Origin: Onchidella celtica | Lineage: Eukaryota > Mollusca > Gastropoda > Systellommatophora > Onchidiidae | NCBI GenBank assembly: GCA_963931925.1 | Contig: OZ007573.1 | Location: 41,345,998-41,409,997, forward strand | Direction of reading: 5' to 3' | Length of the DNA: 64,000 bases | Shown: in pieces, positions 10,588 to 20,823 of the stretch | Numbering within the stretch: position 1 is the first letter of the stretch | How the letters are laid out: the number at the start of each line of letters is the position of its first letter | Notes under the pieces: generated by a model | Told to the model about the DNA's origin: nothing | What the model saw: the letters and a program-made list of their open reading frames with translations, nothing else | The model's database searches: none | Position numbers and translations under genes: made by a program

Positions 10588-11790
10588 ATGTCAGAGGCTA
10601 TTGGAAGGCTTGGCCAGGAAGCAGACGCCTTGGAGCTCACTGGGAAGGAGAGACAGGACTACATCCGTGAAGGGTTAAAGGAGGAGAGATAGAGGCAAGA
10701 GCGCATGGAGCAACTGAAGATGGAAAGAGAGGCTCAAGAGAAGGAGTCTCAACGACAGGCTCAGGAGAAGGAGGCTCAACGACAGCTGGAAAGAGAAAAG
10801 ATGAACCACGAGCTGGAGATGGAGAGGATCCGCCATCAGCGTGGAGGCGAGTCGACGCAGGGGTCCAGCGACCACGCCAGTTCCAAGAGACCCAAGCTAC
10901 CCGCATTTCAGGATGGGAAGGACGACCTTGATAGCTGGCTACTTCGTTTTGAGAGGTTTGCCGAGACAGCAGACTGGCCCAGATCCACCTGGACGACATC
11001 ACTGTCTGCCCTGCTGACTGGGAGAGCTCTGGAGTGCTTCTGTCGATTGCCGATCGATGAGGCCAAGGACTACGACAAAGTCAAGGAAGCTTTGCAGAAG
11101 AGGTATAACCTGTCAGAGGACGGTTACAGACTCATGTTCAGACAAGGTAAGCCTGAAGATGGAGAAGATTTCGGGATGTTTCTTACTAGGATCAAGACTT
11201 ACCTAGAGAAGTGGATAAAGCTATCAAAGACGGAGAAGACCTACGAAGGAGTGAGGGACATGTTCGTAAGAGAGTAGTTTATGGATGCTTGCCCACCAGA
11301 CCTTGCGACCCACGTGAGGGAGAGGAAGCCAAAGACGCTACAGGACGTCGCAGGCTCAGCGGAGGCTTTCCTGGTAGCGAGGAACCGGACACTCAGCGGG
11401 AGCGCCAGACTGCAGAGCCGGCCAGTGCGACAGAGGCCCAACGGAGACAGAAGCCCACATGTCTGCCATAGGTGCCAGAGGCCGGGACATAAGGCGACGG
11501 AGTGTCGTACCAAGATGAACGACAAAGGTGAGTTGAAATGTTACCTTTGTGTAAAGCCAGGCCACGTTCGGAGAATGTGTCCAGCCCAGAAGGATACGGG
11601 GCGAGGCAAGCCGAACAAGGCGGCGGCGGCCGTAGTGATAGCGGCGGACGAGTCGTCGAGACAGGATGCGACGACGGCTGACACCAGCATCAACGTTCAA
11701 GCGGTAATGAAGGACGGGAAGCTCCAGTTAGCGGTGCCTGTCACGTGCGGAGGATGCAGTGACGGAAGGACCGTGGAGAAGCTGAAGTTA
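10588..11790 (+). pseudogene. gag of the Gmr1-like element (broken)
   Basis: The frame opens at ATG 10588 (MSEAIGRLGQEADALEL). An alpha-helical, Glu/Arg/Gln-rich coiled-coil stretch (10705-10860) is followed by a capsid-like region with DLDSWLLRFERFAE and ALLTGRALECF. Two CCHC zinc knuckles (C-x2-C-x4-H-x4-C) fall within 11464-11581. Gag packages element RNA into cytoplasmic particles. Two in-frame TAG codons at 10690-10692 and 11275-11277 interrupt it, with the same frame open on both sides of each. No frameshift separates gag from protease here, so they were probably one frame. The end coordinate is approximate. Confidence 0.85.
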
Positions 11791-11979
11791 CCAGTGATGA
11801 AGGGCTTGATTGGAAATCGAGCAGTAGACGTCCTAAGAGATACCGGCTGTGAAGGTGTAGTGGTGCGGCGATCACTGGTGGACGACGGACAACTCACCGG
11901 TGGGAAGAAACTTATCGCGAGGATCGATAACTCCTTGTTAGCGGCGGAGGAAGCCATTATCGACGTGAGAACGCCTTAG
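11791..11979 (+). pseudogene. Aspartic protease of the Gmr1-like element
   Basis: In the same frame as gag, VDVLRDTGCEGVVVRRSLV has the retroviral-type protease active-site triad D-T-G (codons 11839-11847), followed by a short beta-rich stretch. The region ends at an in-frame TAG (11977-11979), after which the frame stays open to 12255. The protease would process Gag-Pol in particles. It sits directly before integrase, not before RT. Confidence 0.75.
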
Positions 11980-12255
11980 CTGACGGGCAGAGTGACGGCA
12001 CTGTGTCTCCCGGAGACCATCTGCGACCTAGTAGTCGGGAACGTGGACGGAGCGAAGGACCCGTACGACCCTGATATTGAGGTGATGGTAGGAGCGGTGA
12101 CCACGAGGGCCCAGGAGAAGAGGAAGGACCAGTATACGTCGCTGAGGGTGCCGAGGGCAGAACGGCACGCGGGAGTGGATAGGAAGGAACTCATCCGATA
12201 CCAGGAAGAAGACGGACCTCAAGAAGTTGGGGCAGAAGAAAATTCCGACCAATAG
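11980..12255 (+). pseudogene. Protease-integrase linker segment, out of frame with integrase
   Basis: This continues the gag-pro frame past the 11977 TAG. It ends with a segment like the usual start of a gypsy integrase (RKELIRYQEEDG) before running into a TAG at 12253. The integrase proper continues in the +1 frame from about 12215, so a small indel near 12210-12225 broke the frame. Confidence 0.6.
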
Positions 12256-13440
12256 AGGCAACAAGTCCGTACACTTCGAGAGACACGGAGGTGTATTGTA
12301 CCGGATTTATAGGGACATAAGACAGGCTACGATTACAAGACAAGTGGTACTACCCGAGAAACTGAGGGAGTATGTACTGAGCGTTGCCCACGACTCGATC
12401 GTCGGAGGACATCTCGGCGTGAAGGAGACGAAGGACAGGGTGATGAGCAAATTTTACTGGCCTGGTATCGAAGGTGACGTCGCGAGATACTGGCGCTCAT
12501 GCGACATCTTCCAGAGAACAGTGAACAAGGGAGCGACTCCAAAGGTGCATTTGCAGAGTATGCCAGTCTTAGACGTCCCATTTAGGAGAGTGGCCGTGGA
12601 CCTCGTAGGACCTATTGACCCCCCAAGTGAAGGCGGACATCGGTATATCCTGGTATACGTAGACTACGCTACTCGTTACCCTGAAGCGACCCCCTTGAAG
12701 AAGATTGACGCGGAGACAGTAGCAGAAGCCTTAGTAAACATCTACAGCCGTTTGGGTGTGCCTGAGGAGATCTTATCTGATCAAGGGACTCAATTCATGT
12801 CGGACGTCATGAAAGAAACGAACAGACTACTGGGGATTCGACAGTCTACCACCACAGTCTACCACCCTATGTGCAACGGGCTGGTGGAGCGATTTAATGG
12901 CACACTGAAGAAGACCTTGAGGGGACTGTGTGCGGAGCAACCTAAGCAGTGGCACCGATACATTAACCCGCTTCTCTTCGCGTATCGTGAAGTTCCCCAA
13001 GAATCGACAAAGTTCGCCCCATTCGAGTTGCTGTATGGAAGAACGGTGAGAGGACCGATGCACATCTTGCGACAATTATGGACCAAGGACGTAGAGGAGC
13101 CGGAGACAAAGACCAGTTACCAGTACGTCATGGAACTACGCGAGCGGCTGGAGGACATGTGGAAGTTAGCGACGGAAGAGCTCTCAAAGGCACAAGGTAG
13201 ACAGAAAACCTACTACGACCGGAAGGCGCGAGAGAGAAAGTTCCGCCCTGGCGACGAAGTGTTAGTACTGCTGCCGACAAACGCTAACAAGCTCCTAGTC
13301 CAGTGGAAGGGACCATACAAGGTAGTCTCGGTTGCCGGCGTCAACGACTACAGAGTCAAGATGGGTGTGAAAGAGAAGACATTGCACGCTAACCTTCTCA
13401 AGAGGTATATCCCCAGGACTACACCAGCGACGACGCAAGC
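12227..13440 (+). pseudogene. Integrase of the Gmr1-like element
   Basis: The N-terminal zinc-binding region is present (H in AHDSIVGGH, then a Cys in SCDIFQ), but the last Cys of the HHCC set reads Phe. The catalytic core has D (codon 12599), D (codon 12779, SDQGTQF) and E (codon 12887, VERFNGT). The D-D spacing is 60 residues and the D-E spacing is the canonical D-x35-E. The C-terminal GPY/F-type module follows, with FRPGDEVLVL and VQWKGPYKVVS. The enzyme inserts element cDNA into chromosomes. It lies before RT in one open frame, which is the Gmr1-like order. There is no chromodomain. Confidence 0.9.
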
Positions 13441-14389
13441 AGCGGCGGCGGCAATGGGACCGGCATCTGTCGTGACCGAGATGTGTGAGATGAACAACGG
13501 CAGGAGCGACACCACACCTGGACATGTCGACGCTATGATGGACGACGACGGTGATGGTGCTGGGACTGTGCTGGCAGAGGACGACGTGATGGACGAGAGT
13601 CAACCTGTGGAGTCAGCTGGCATGACAGTCGTCGAGGATTGCGATCTGGAAGGCGACAACGGTGGAACGACGGAGGACCTTGCCGACCTAGGAAGCTGGG
13701 ACCAGAAGGAAGGCTACGAAGATGTCCAATATGGAACGCAACTGACGCTGGAACAACGTCAACAACTCGGCGACGTGGTGAAGGAGTATCAACGCCTCTT
13801 CACCAATCTCCCCGGATGCTGCCAGTTAGGCGAACATCGCATCGACCTGACATCAGAGGTACCTGTTCGGCAACGACCATATCCGGTGCCCTATGCTGTG
13901 CGCGACTCCTTGAAGGAGGAGCTCAGCACCATGGAAAAGTTGGGCATCATACGCAGGAGCTCATCAGCTTATGCTTCACCGGTTGTTGTCGTCAAGAAGA
14001 AGGATGGATCCAACCGAGTCTGCATCGACTACAGGAGGCTGAACAAGATCACTGTGTTCGACCCTCATCCGACAGCAGCCCCATCGGAAGTGTTCCAGAG
14101 TCTGTCGAGAGGAAGAATGTTCTCTCGGATCGACCTGAGCAAGGGATACTGGCAAGTGCGAGTCCGGGAACAAGACATTCCCAAGACAGCGTTCGTCACC
14201 ATGGGCTAACACTATGAATTCACCCGGATGCCCTTCGGGATGATGAACTCAGGAGCTACACTGAACAGGATCGTGAAGCCATTGATCCAGGGACTGAACA
14301 ATGTGACCACGTATGTGGACGACCTGCTGATCCATACAGAGACATTCGACGAGCATGTGAAGGCTCTCAAGGAATTGCTGCAGAGGATG
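13441..14389 (+). pseudogene. Reverse transcriptase, 5' part (palm), split by stop and insertion
   Basis: An acidic linker (about 13480-13740) leads into RT: LTLEQRQQLGDVVKEYQRLF, then a RQRPYPVPY block, SAYASPVVVVKKKDGSNRVC, IDYRRLNKIT and FSRIDLSKGYWQ with the first catalytic Asp. A TAA at 14207-14209 interrupts the same frame just before HYEFTRMPFGM. The YVDD box is at 14312-14323 with both metal-binding Asp. Coding stops at 14389, where a solo LTR is inserted. The RT thumb resumes at 15579. Confidence 0.9.
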
Positions 14390-15573
14390 TGTCACAAATC
14401 CCAGACTGGGAGATGTAATAGTTTATGACAGGACAACAATCACGAACAAACAAGTTTAACACTTAACAGAACAATCCATCAGACTCACACATTTATTAAA
14501 CATAATTATACACATAATAGCGCAATTACATACATTATATTATTGAAATTAACTGCCGTACAACGGCCTTATTCTCACATGCACTCTTCCTCGGATCCAC
14601 AACCCGGTAGTTACTTCCTAAAGGCACTTCGGCCTCAGCCTCTCCCCTCAGGGTCTTAATAGCACATTAATAATTCACTGGCACCGCAGTCTCTCAATAT
14701 CACCTTCCTATTGTCATACACCTTAGCATTCCACTAGCACCTCCGCAGGGCAATAACACATTATCATTTCAATAGCCCATCAACATGGCAATAGTACATT
14801 ATCAGTTCACTAGCCCATCAACATGGCAATATTACATTATCACATTCACGCTCATATCTACGTCCCTGTCCGTGGCCTGACTGCCACGACTTTATGTGCC
14901 TCTACTGTCCTGCACCGACAGCCTCACTTCTGGCCTATGTGTGGCCTCCGGCCCTATGCTGGCCTATCCCCTGTGCTCATCGAGGTGGCTCTTCGGCCCG
15001 TCCCCGACACCTACAAGAATAACATTACATTGGTATAATACCCTACCATTTCTATTCACTCCACCTCTCCTTACAACCCATGAAGCGTACACACAATAGT
15101 TCACATTTCACTCACCAAACATCTTACGGTAACACACCTCCATCGGAGTACACACTACTCACTCGCGCTACAAATCCATGAACTCACTTTCATCTATCGC
15201 TCATGGCGCACATTGCTATATCCAATATCAAGGACTTCCACATTCCTCACATATGCTTATTTACATCATGGTAATAGACGAATATAGTACATCAATCATA
15301 ATTATCAATCAACGTTCTACCTACCAGTCATCACTGGAAAAACACTCTCATCCGTCTTCTGACTGCTCCCCTTATGTTCGCCCGCTGGGCTCTTACTAGC
15401 GTCCGTTCAGTAGGACCTTCTAACTTGCAGTGATAGTAATACAGCGCTTTCGCCTCATTCAGACCCCCCACCACTCACAACATGCACGCTTAACTTACTT
15501 GTCTACGTGCGTTAATTTTACTCTCCTCCTTTCCCCCCGTAATTATTAACTATCGCTCATTCCACTCGTGACA
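14390..15573 (-). mobile_element. Nested solo LTR (1184 bp) of another element
   Basis: It begins TGTCAC and ends GTGACA, so it has TG...CA termini within a 6-bp inverted repeat, and it is flanked by GGATG at 14385-14389 and 15574-15578. It carries no coding capacity, as expected for an LTR left by recombination. The minus-strand orientation is inferred from an AATAAA at 14492-14497 (complement), about 100 bp before that end. A 38-bp unit is tandemly repeated at 14759-14834. The parent family was not recognised. Confidence 0.8.
14759..14840. repeat. Two-copy 38-bp tandem repeat inside the solo LTR
   Basis: The units start at 14759 and 14797 (CATTATCA(T/G)TTCA(A/C)TAGCC...) and a third partial unit starts at 14835. 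The copies differ at a few bases. Repeated units in an LTR are often enhancer-like, but nothing here proves a function. Confidence 0.8.
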
Positions 15574-15578
15574 GGATG

Positions 15579-16304
15579 GACCAAGCTGGATTAACTGCAA
15601 GACCATCCAAGTGCCTGATTGGAACGTCTGAAGTGGACTTTGTTGGACACTCAGTGGGAAAGGGTATGATTGGTCTGTTAGAAGAAAATGTGTGTAAGGT
15701 GCGAGATGCACCCAGACCCACCACTAAGAAGGAAGTCAAAGCATTTTTAGGACTGGTGGGATATTACCAAGAATTTGTACCTAACTTTACAGCGATTGCA
15801 GCACCACTGTCTGATTTGCTTAGAAAGGGTCAGCCCAATGTAGTTCAGTGGGAAGAGGTGCAGGAGAAAGCGTACACTTCTGTGAGGAATGCCATTGCTT
15901 CCAAACCTGTGTTATGTTTGCCAGATTTTTCAAAAGAATTTGTCTTAGCAACTGATGCATCAGATCGCGGGTTGGGTGCTGCTCTTATGCAGGAATATGA
16001 GGGAAAGTTGTATCCTGTGGCATATGCCAGCCGTAAGCTATTGCCTCGTGAGACGAAATATTCAGTCTCAGAGCGAGAATGCCTAGCCATCGTTTGGGCC
16101 GTAAAGAAGTTTACTTTGTACTTGTATGGTAAGGAGTTTGTGTTCCAGACTGACCATAGGTCATTAGAGTATTTGAATTCTGCCAGATTTGACAGCCCAA
16201 AGCTATTACGATGGAGTCTATTTTTACAGTCATATCGATTCAGGATTAGGTATGTCAAAGGCAAGGAAAATGTCGGCGCCGACTTCCTGAGTAGAGTGTT
16301 TTGA
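15579..16304 (+). pseudogene. RT thumb/connection and RNase H of the Gmr1-like element
   Basis: The frame resumes after the solo LTR with DQAGLTARPSKC, which continues the RT right after the interrupted LLQRM. FLGLVGYYQEFVPNF marks the RT thumb/connection. RNase H follows with ATDASDRGLGAAL, SERECLAIVWAVK and QTDHRSLEYL, giving Asp, Glu and Asp of the active site, and LSRVF ends the frame with TGA at 16302-16304. The base composition is clearly more AT-rich than gag-integrase-RT upstream. This part has no internal stop. Confidence 0.88.
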
Positions 16305-17078
16305 ATAGTACAAGTTCAGTGAGATGTATTGTAACCCAGAGTTTTGCCTATTAGATAAGTTTCTGGGATGACTGTATTGTACTGTAATGGTATAATCTGA
16401 ATGAGTATTGAATTATTGGCCGGCAGAGAGCCACTATGTATTAGTCATATTTTGATGTTTTCATTATTTGTTACCAATGGGACAAGGTAATTTTAGAAGA
16501 CTGTAACCCAAATGGGAACTGCGAGCAAGCAGTGATTTTGTATGTTGCATTGATGTAATTTGCGAGTGGCCTAATCTTAGGCAGTATCGGTATTGCTTTG
16601 TTTGATCTGATATGATGAAGTTAGACCCTGATAAGTGGTCGATATGTGAGGGTATCCATGCCATTATATCTATGACTTTATAAATTTTTTTAGGACAATC
16701 ATTGTTATGCACAACGTTTATGTGCTATGGTTCGTGCACGAAGCATTTTGTACTCGATGGCCATCGTTTCACCATTGTATGATTTTTAATAGTATCATTG
16801 ACCATCGTTTCACCACAGTGGCGGTAGTGTATTAGTTATAATAGTAGATCTACTGTTGACCAGGCTTTTGTAATGGTACTGCAATGATATTGTAATGAGA
16901 TTGTATTAGTGTTATAAGGATACTGTGGTTATTGTATTGTATTTAGGATATTGGGAAGGCACCTAGCACAGTATTAGCAATGTCTGTTGTAAGATTGGAG
17001 ATGATAAGTATTTTATGATAGTGTAGACGCTTTATGATGTAGATAGTTGAAGAATGTTCAACTTAAATTGGGGAGTTG
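16305..17078 (+). other. Non-coding 3' region of the Gmr1-like element
   Basis: No open frame of note and no env-like gene. The word CCATCGTTTCACCA occurs twice (about 16762 and 16804). The stretch ends AAATTGGGGAGTTG, whose G-rich core next to the LTR is the candidate polypurine tract. Confidence 0.7.
17064..17078 (+). promoter_or_regulatory. Candidate polypurine tract
   Basis: The short GGGGAG-containing stretch directly before the 3' LTR is where plus-strand priming would be expected. It is short and weak compared with typical tracts. Confidence 0.45.
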
Positions 17079-17675
17079 TGTAGCGTCCCACTAGTTGAAC
17101 GATCGATATTTTCTCACCCGCTGCATGGCGAGTCTCACTCGGCGACCTTCCCCCCCCCCCCCTCTCGCCAGCAAGGCCGGTATTTCTCTTTGATGTCTCG
17201 CTGTGTGGCTTGTTTGTTTCACTGTAGAAAATCTAGAAGGTCTAGAAGGTACTGCAGTATCCGAGATTACGCTAGGTCGACCTTGAGTGTTGTAATTCTG
17301 TGACGCGTCTGTGTACGATTGGGTGGCTTGTATGTGTCCCGAACGATCTAGGTCTGTCTCGTGCTTATGGGCCGGTTAAGCCGCTTCCTGAACGTTCCTG
17401 GACAGAATATAAAGAGGGCCAGGCGAGTAGGAGGTGTGCAAATCGTGTGTGAAAATCCAGTTGTAGTAGAAGTGTAAGTGCCTTCCCTGATAGGTGTAAG
17501 TAACTTGTGGATATCAGCTCTTGTTTACAGTTATTAAACGTTAGTATTAAGTGTTCATCGGGTCCTGTTATTTATTTCTACAACAGTTCGAGACAGTTTC
17601 GTTTTTAAGGGGTAGACGATCAGTTCATCTGACTCTCCCCATCATAACGTGCTGAAATTTGCATCAACTGTTACA
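17079..17675 (+). repeat. 3' LTR of the Gmr1-like element
   Basis: A 597-bp LTR, TGTAGCG...TTACA. It keeps the TATAAA at 17408-17413 that the 5' LTR has lost, and ATTAAA near 17532. It differs from the 5' LTR by about seven or eight substitutions plus two small length changes, apart from the two large structural changes. Confidence 0.93.
17408..17413 (+). promoter_or_regulatory. TATA box of the 3' LTR
   Basis: TATAAA within GACAGAATATAAAGAGGG, about 260 bp before the LTR end. The matching 33-bp segment is missing from the 5' LTR. Confidence 0.6.
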
Positions 17676-17981
17676 GAAGAACAAACGGATAAACAAAGCA
17701 GACACGATCGACGATAGAGATACAGTGAATAAGATGCAAATCAGTAGTTCGAAATATCCTTACTTAAAGAGTTGTTCAGAAAATACAAATATCGACTTAA
17801 ACTAGGCAGTTCAGTGAAAAAATTAAAATTGTATCAAAGACCATGAAACTATGCTCAAAACTACAGTCTTGATGCCCAGATTACAAATCTTTCTGAATTT
17901 TTCAAATATCTCCATTAATTGGTTGCAAAGTTATGTTTTTTTTTCCTATATTTATTTTTGGCTTAATTTTAGCACTAGTGG

Positions 17982-18520
17982 CTGTGACAGGATTTTCATA
18001 AAATTACACGTGTCAGTCCATAACTTCGCAACCAATAAAGATAATTTCTATTATCATACATCGTTACGTTTGTTAACATCTCCACATGAATTTAAAAGAT
18101 ACAAACAGTTATATATCTTCATAGGGCAATTTTTAATAATTAATTTCTAACATGAAGTAGTATGAAATTTGAAACATTCCATGATCGGATTCTCATAAAA
18201 TTTCATGCTTCACTCCATACCTTCTCAACCAATAAAAGTAAACGCAATTATTTTGTTTTGTTTTGTTTGCTACCATCTGCACATGAATTTAAATGACAAA
18301 GACTATTCAACATCTTAGTGGAACAATTTTTATATATGTAATTTCTAAAGGAAATATGACTGAAAAATTCCACGAATGGATTCTCGTGACATTTCACGTT
18401 TATGTGCATAACTTTGCAAGCCATTATGATATTTTCAATTGTTATATAGCATTTTGCTTGTTAATGTGTGTACAAGATTTTAAAAGGCAAAGCATACTAA
18501 GAAAAACTTCCTTCAATTGA
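17982..18520 (+). repeat. Degenerate tandem repeat, about 190-bp unit, three copies
   Basis: Three successive blocks start near 17982, 18180 and 18370. Each has the same order of words: GGATT(T/C)TC(A/G)T, a CAxAACTT(C/T)GCAA or CTCAACC block, GTTTG/GCTTG...CATGAATTTAAA(A/T)GA, and CAATTTTTA followed by TAATTTCTAA. They are diverged but colinear, like an old satellite fragment. Confidence 0.65.
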
Positions 18521-20569
18521 AAATGTTTAAAATGTAAATTACAAAATTAAACAAAATATTCCATGACGCAAACATCGTTCATGTTACCCAGGTACTCAAT
18601 GTAGATCTGTGTATTTTTTTATCAACCAAAAACCAAACTATAAAAGAATAAAGAGACTCATACTATTACTAGCATTCACTCATCAAAAAGCCATTTTCCA
18701 CAGATAGGCTACAAAACCCATAAACAAGTTATGCATTCAAGGATAACATCAGCAAAAAACATGTCTGCACCAACAGTATAATCGACAGAATTAAATTCTG
18801 ATTCAGCCATTGCCCAATAGCCAAGCTCTAACTTGTCCTCATTCACGTCATTATACTGGTCATGTAAAAAAAAAAAAATCAGATGAAAAAAACAAAGTCT
18901 GAAGTGACAGGCCCACTCCTAATGTAAATACACAACAAGGTAGCTATACTCATCAAAGCATTAATAAGTGATAAAATACTAAGTCTGATTCGATAAGTAA
19001 GTATAGATCCAATGAAAGGAGTCTTCTATTCTACTAGTACTACAGTAGATTTAGACAATAAAAGATCTGGAGCTTGTGAAATGTTCCCCCTATTATCATT
19101 AATAAGTATTTTATTGGTGTCAATCATCTTAGAAAAAAAAAAAAAAAAACAAGAAAAACGTACCTAAACATATTTTCAATTATTCTGCCAAATTATTATG
19201 AATGGCACTGACGCCATATAAACGAGATGCCGAAGTTACGAAGCGCCGATTGAAACAGTGAGAGCGAGGGGATGAAGGTGGGGGCGAACGTCTAGAGGCG
19301 TTGAATGTAAAGACGCCTTTTCGGGCAAAGCCCAGCGCCTTGCTGCATACTTCAATTAACTGAACCACATTCGGGAGAAAAGGTCGTTAAAAAGATCTAA
19401 GTGGAGTTTCAAAAACCTAAGACAAGTAGATTTTATGCACTCACAGATTCAAATTTACCTCATTTTTGAATCAAAATATCTCTAGAACTATCGAATCGGT
19501 GCAAACTTGGAGAACGCAATTTTAAAGAGCATTAATTCCCCTTTAAAAATATGTATCGGAAGTGCCGACAGGTCGATGTTAAAGAAACAAAAAGCAGGTT
19601 TTCGAGACCATGTGAATGCACGACAGTCACGGCCAGTCACAGTTGGCTACGAGCGAAAAGGGCTGCCGGGTGCGAGCCTATTGGAGCGTCACTGAACTGC
19701 CTACTTAAACAGGATTTCCTTTTACCTTTCGTAGGGGAACACAACAGAATTTTATTCTATCTAAACCATTCGATGCTGGTCCTATTGAATACCAAAGTAA
19801 CGACAAGATTCACACTTGTCTACCAATCCTAATAATACAGCAAAAGTTCAATCTGCAGGCCAGAGGCTCTAAAATATCGCTTGAAAAAAGCAAGACAGTT
19901 TCGTTCCTCCACTCGGCTATGACTCCCCAAAAAAGTGTAAATACAGGTAATTCCAGTTTTCGAAAGTTCCAGGCAACGTCGCCGTCGTCCAGGACAGGAC
20001 AAACTCCATGAAAACCTCCAGGTAATTTTTCGGGTAAAACCTCCGGCTAACCTCAGGATAAAACCGCTCAGTGATCTGAAAGACTGAATCGATTGTGGTT
20101 AGATTTCCCGTTAGGAACCAATTCATACTGTTAGATCTTTTGAGGTTAAAATTAAGTGGTAAACAAGATCAGAGTTAATACATGAATTGTTGTTTGGCAG
20201 CGAAATACTTTAATCAAACGCCATAAGAGTTACAAGCATGCAGTTAGCACAATGATTATAAAATACAAGACACGCACCCCCCAGGGTATATACATGTACA
20301 GAAACATCATAACAGTAAGAACCATTATTATAAAATGGCTTGACAATATTCTGCCTTTACGTCTGCAGTTCATACATAATATGTATGCCTTAAATTTCAC
20401 TCATAGTTAAAACTTAAATCAGTATTGTCATGAAGACATTAGGTACGGCTTTTCATCCCGTTATCATTATTAATCAGTTGCCACCTTTCAAATAGAATAA
20501 TTCTGTGTAACTGTAAGAAAAATCCGTACTTACCTTATATGATGAACAATCTAACAGGGGTTATTTCAC

Positions 20570-20823
20570 CAGCCACACGCTGATTCTATATTGAGTCAAC
20601 TGCACGTTGATCTCAATCAAACACTTTCCGACTACACGTTGGTTTTATTCTAAAGTACACCTTACCAGCCAGTGCCACACACTGGTTTTAAAAGTGTTCC
20701 AACTACACGTTGGTTTTACTTTAATGACTTTATCAACTATACTGTACGTTGATTTCACTTGATATAACTTTGCTCAACTACACGCTGGCAACACTTAATA
20801 TCACTCCACCAACTACACGTTGG
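20570..20823. repeat. Array of eight short hairpin motifs, about 34-bp spacing
   Basis: The motif (C/T)CAAC-TACAC-GTTG(G/A), a 5-bp stem with a conserved five-base loop, recurs eight times, starting at about 20570, 20596, 20628, 20669, 20699, 20733, 20774 and 20809. Both stem sides change together in several copies: CCAAC/GTTGG, TCAAC/GTTGA, CCAGTG/CACTGG and CAGC/GCTG. The spacers between them are AT-rich and diverged, often with TTTTA after the motif. Confidence 0.8.

Larger units (their letters stand above)
9624..17675 (+). mobile_element. Ty3/gypsy-class LTR retrotransposon, Gmr1-like domain order, defective
   Basis: The borders are exact: both LTRs run TGTAGCG...TTACA and the element is flanked by the 5-bp duplication GAAGA (9619-9623 and 17676-17680). 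The order is 5' LTR, primer-binding site, gag with two CCHC knuckles, DTG protease, integrase, RT, RNase H, a 0.77-kb non-coding tail, 3' LTR. Integrase before RT is unlike most gypsy elements and is the hallmark of Gmr1-like elements. No env-like frame is present. The copy cannot make its proteins: there are in-frame stops at 10690, 11275, 11977 and 14207, a frame change near 12215, and a foreign solo LTR at 14390-15573. The LTRs differ at only a handful of aligned positions, so insertion was fairly recent. Confidence 0.93.

Noticed and set aside
14823-15399. Short frames inside the solo LTR
   Set aside because: They lie in a non-coding LTR with no protein family pattern.
16305-17078. env-like gene of the retrotransposon
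   Set aside because: No open frame, signal peptide or membrane segment between RNase H and the 3' LTR.
19180-19368. Minus-strand 62-residue frame with Arg/Ser-rich, transit-peptide-like sequence
   Set aside because: No splice partner or family signature could be found, so there is not enough to call an exon, although the patch is CpG-richer than its surroundings.
20570-20823. CRISPR-like spaced repeat array
   Set aside because: The repeats are short (about 15 bp), degenerate and variably spaced, with no cas genes, and the host is clearly eukaryotic.
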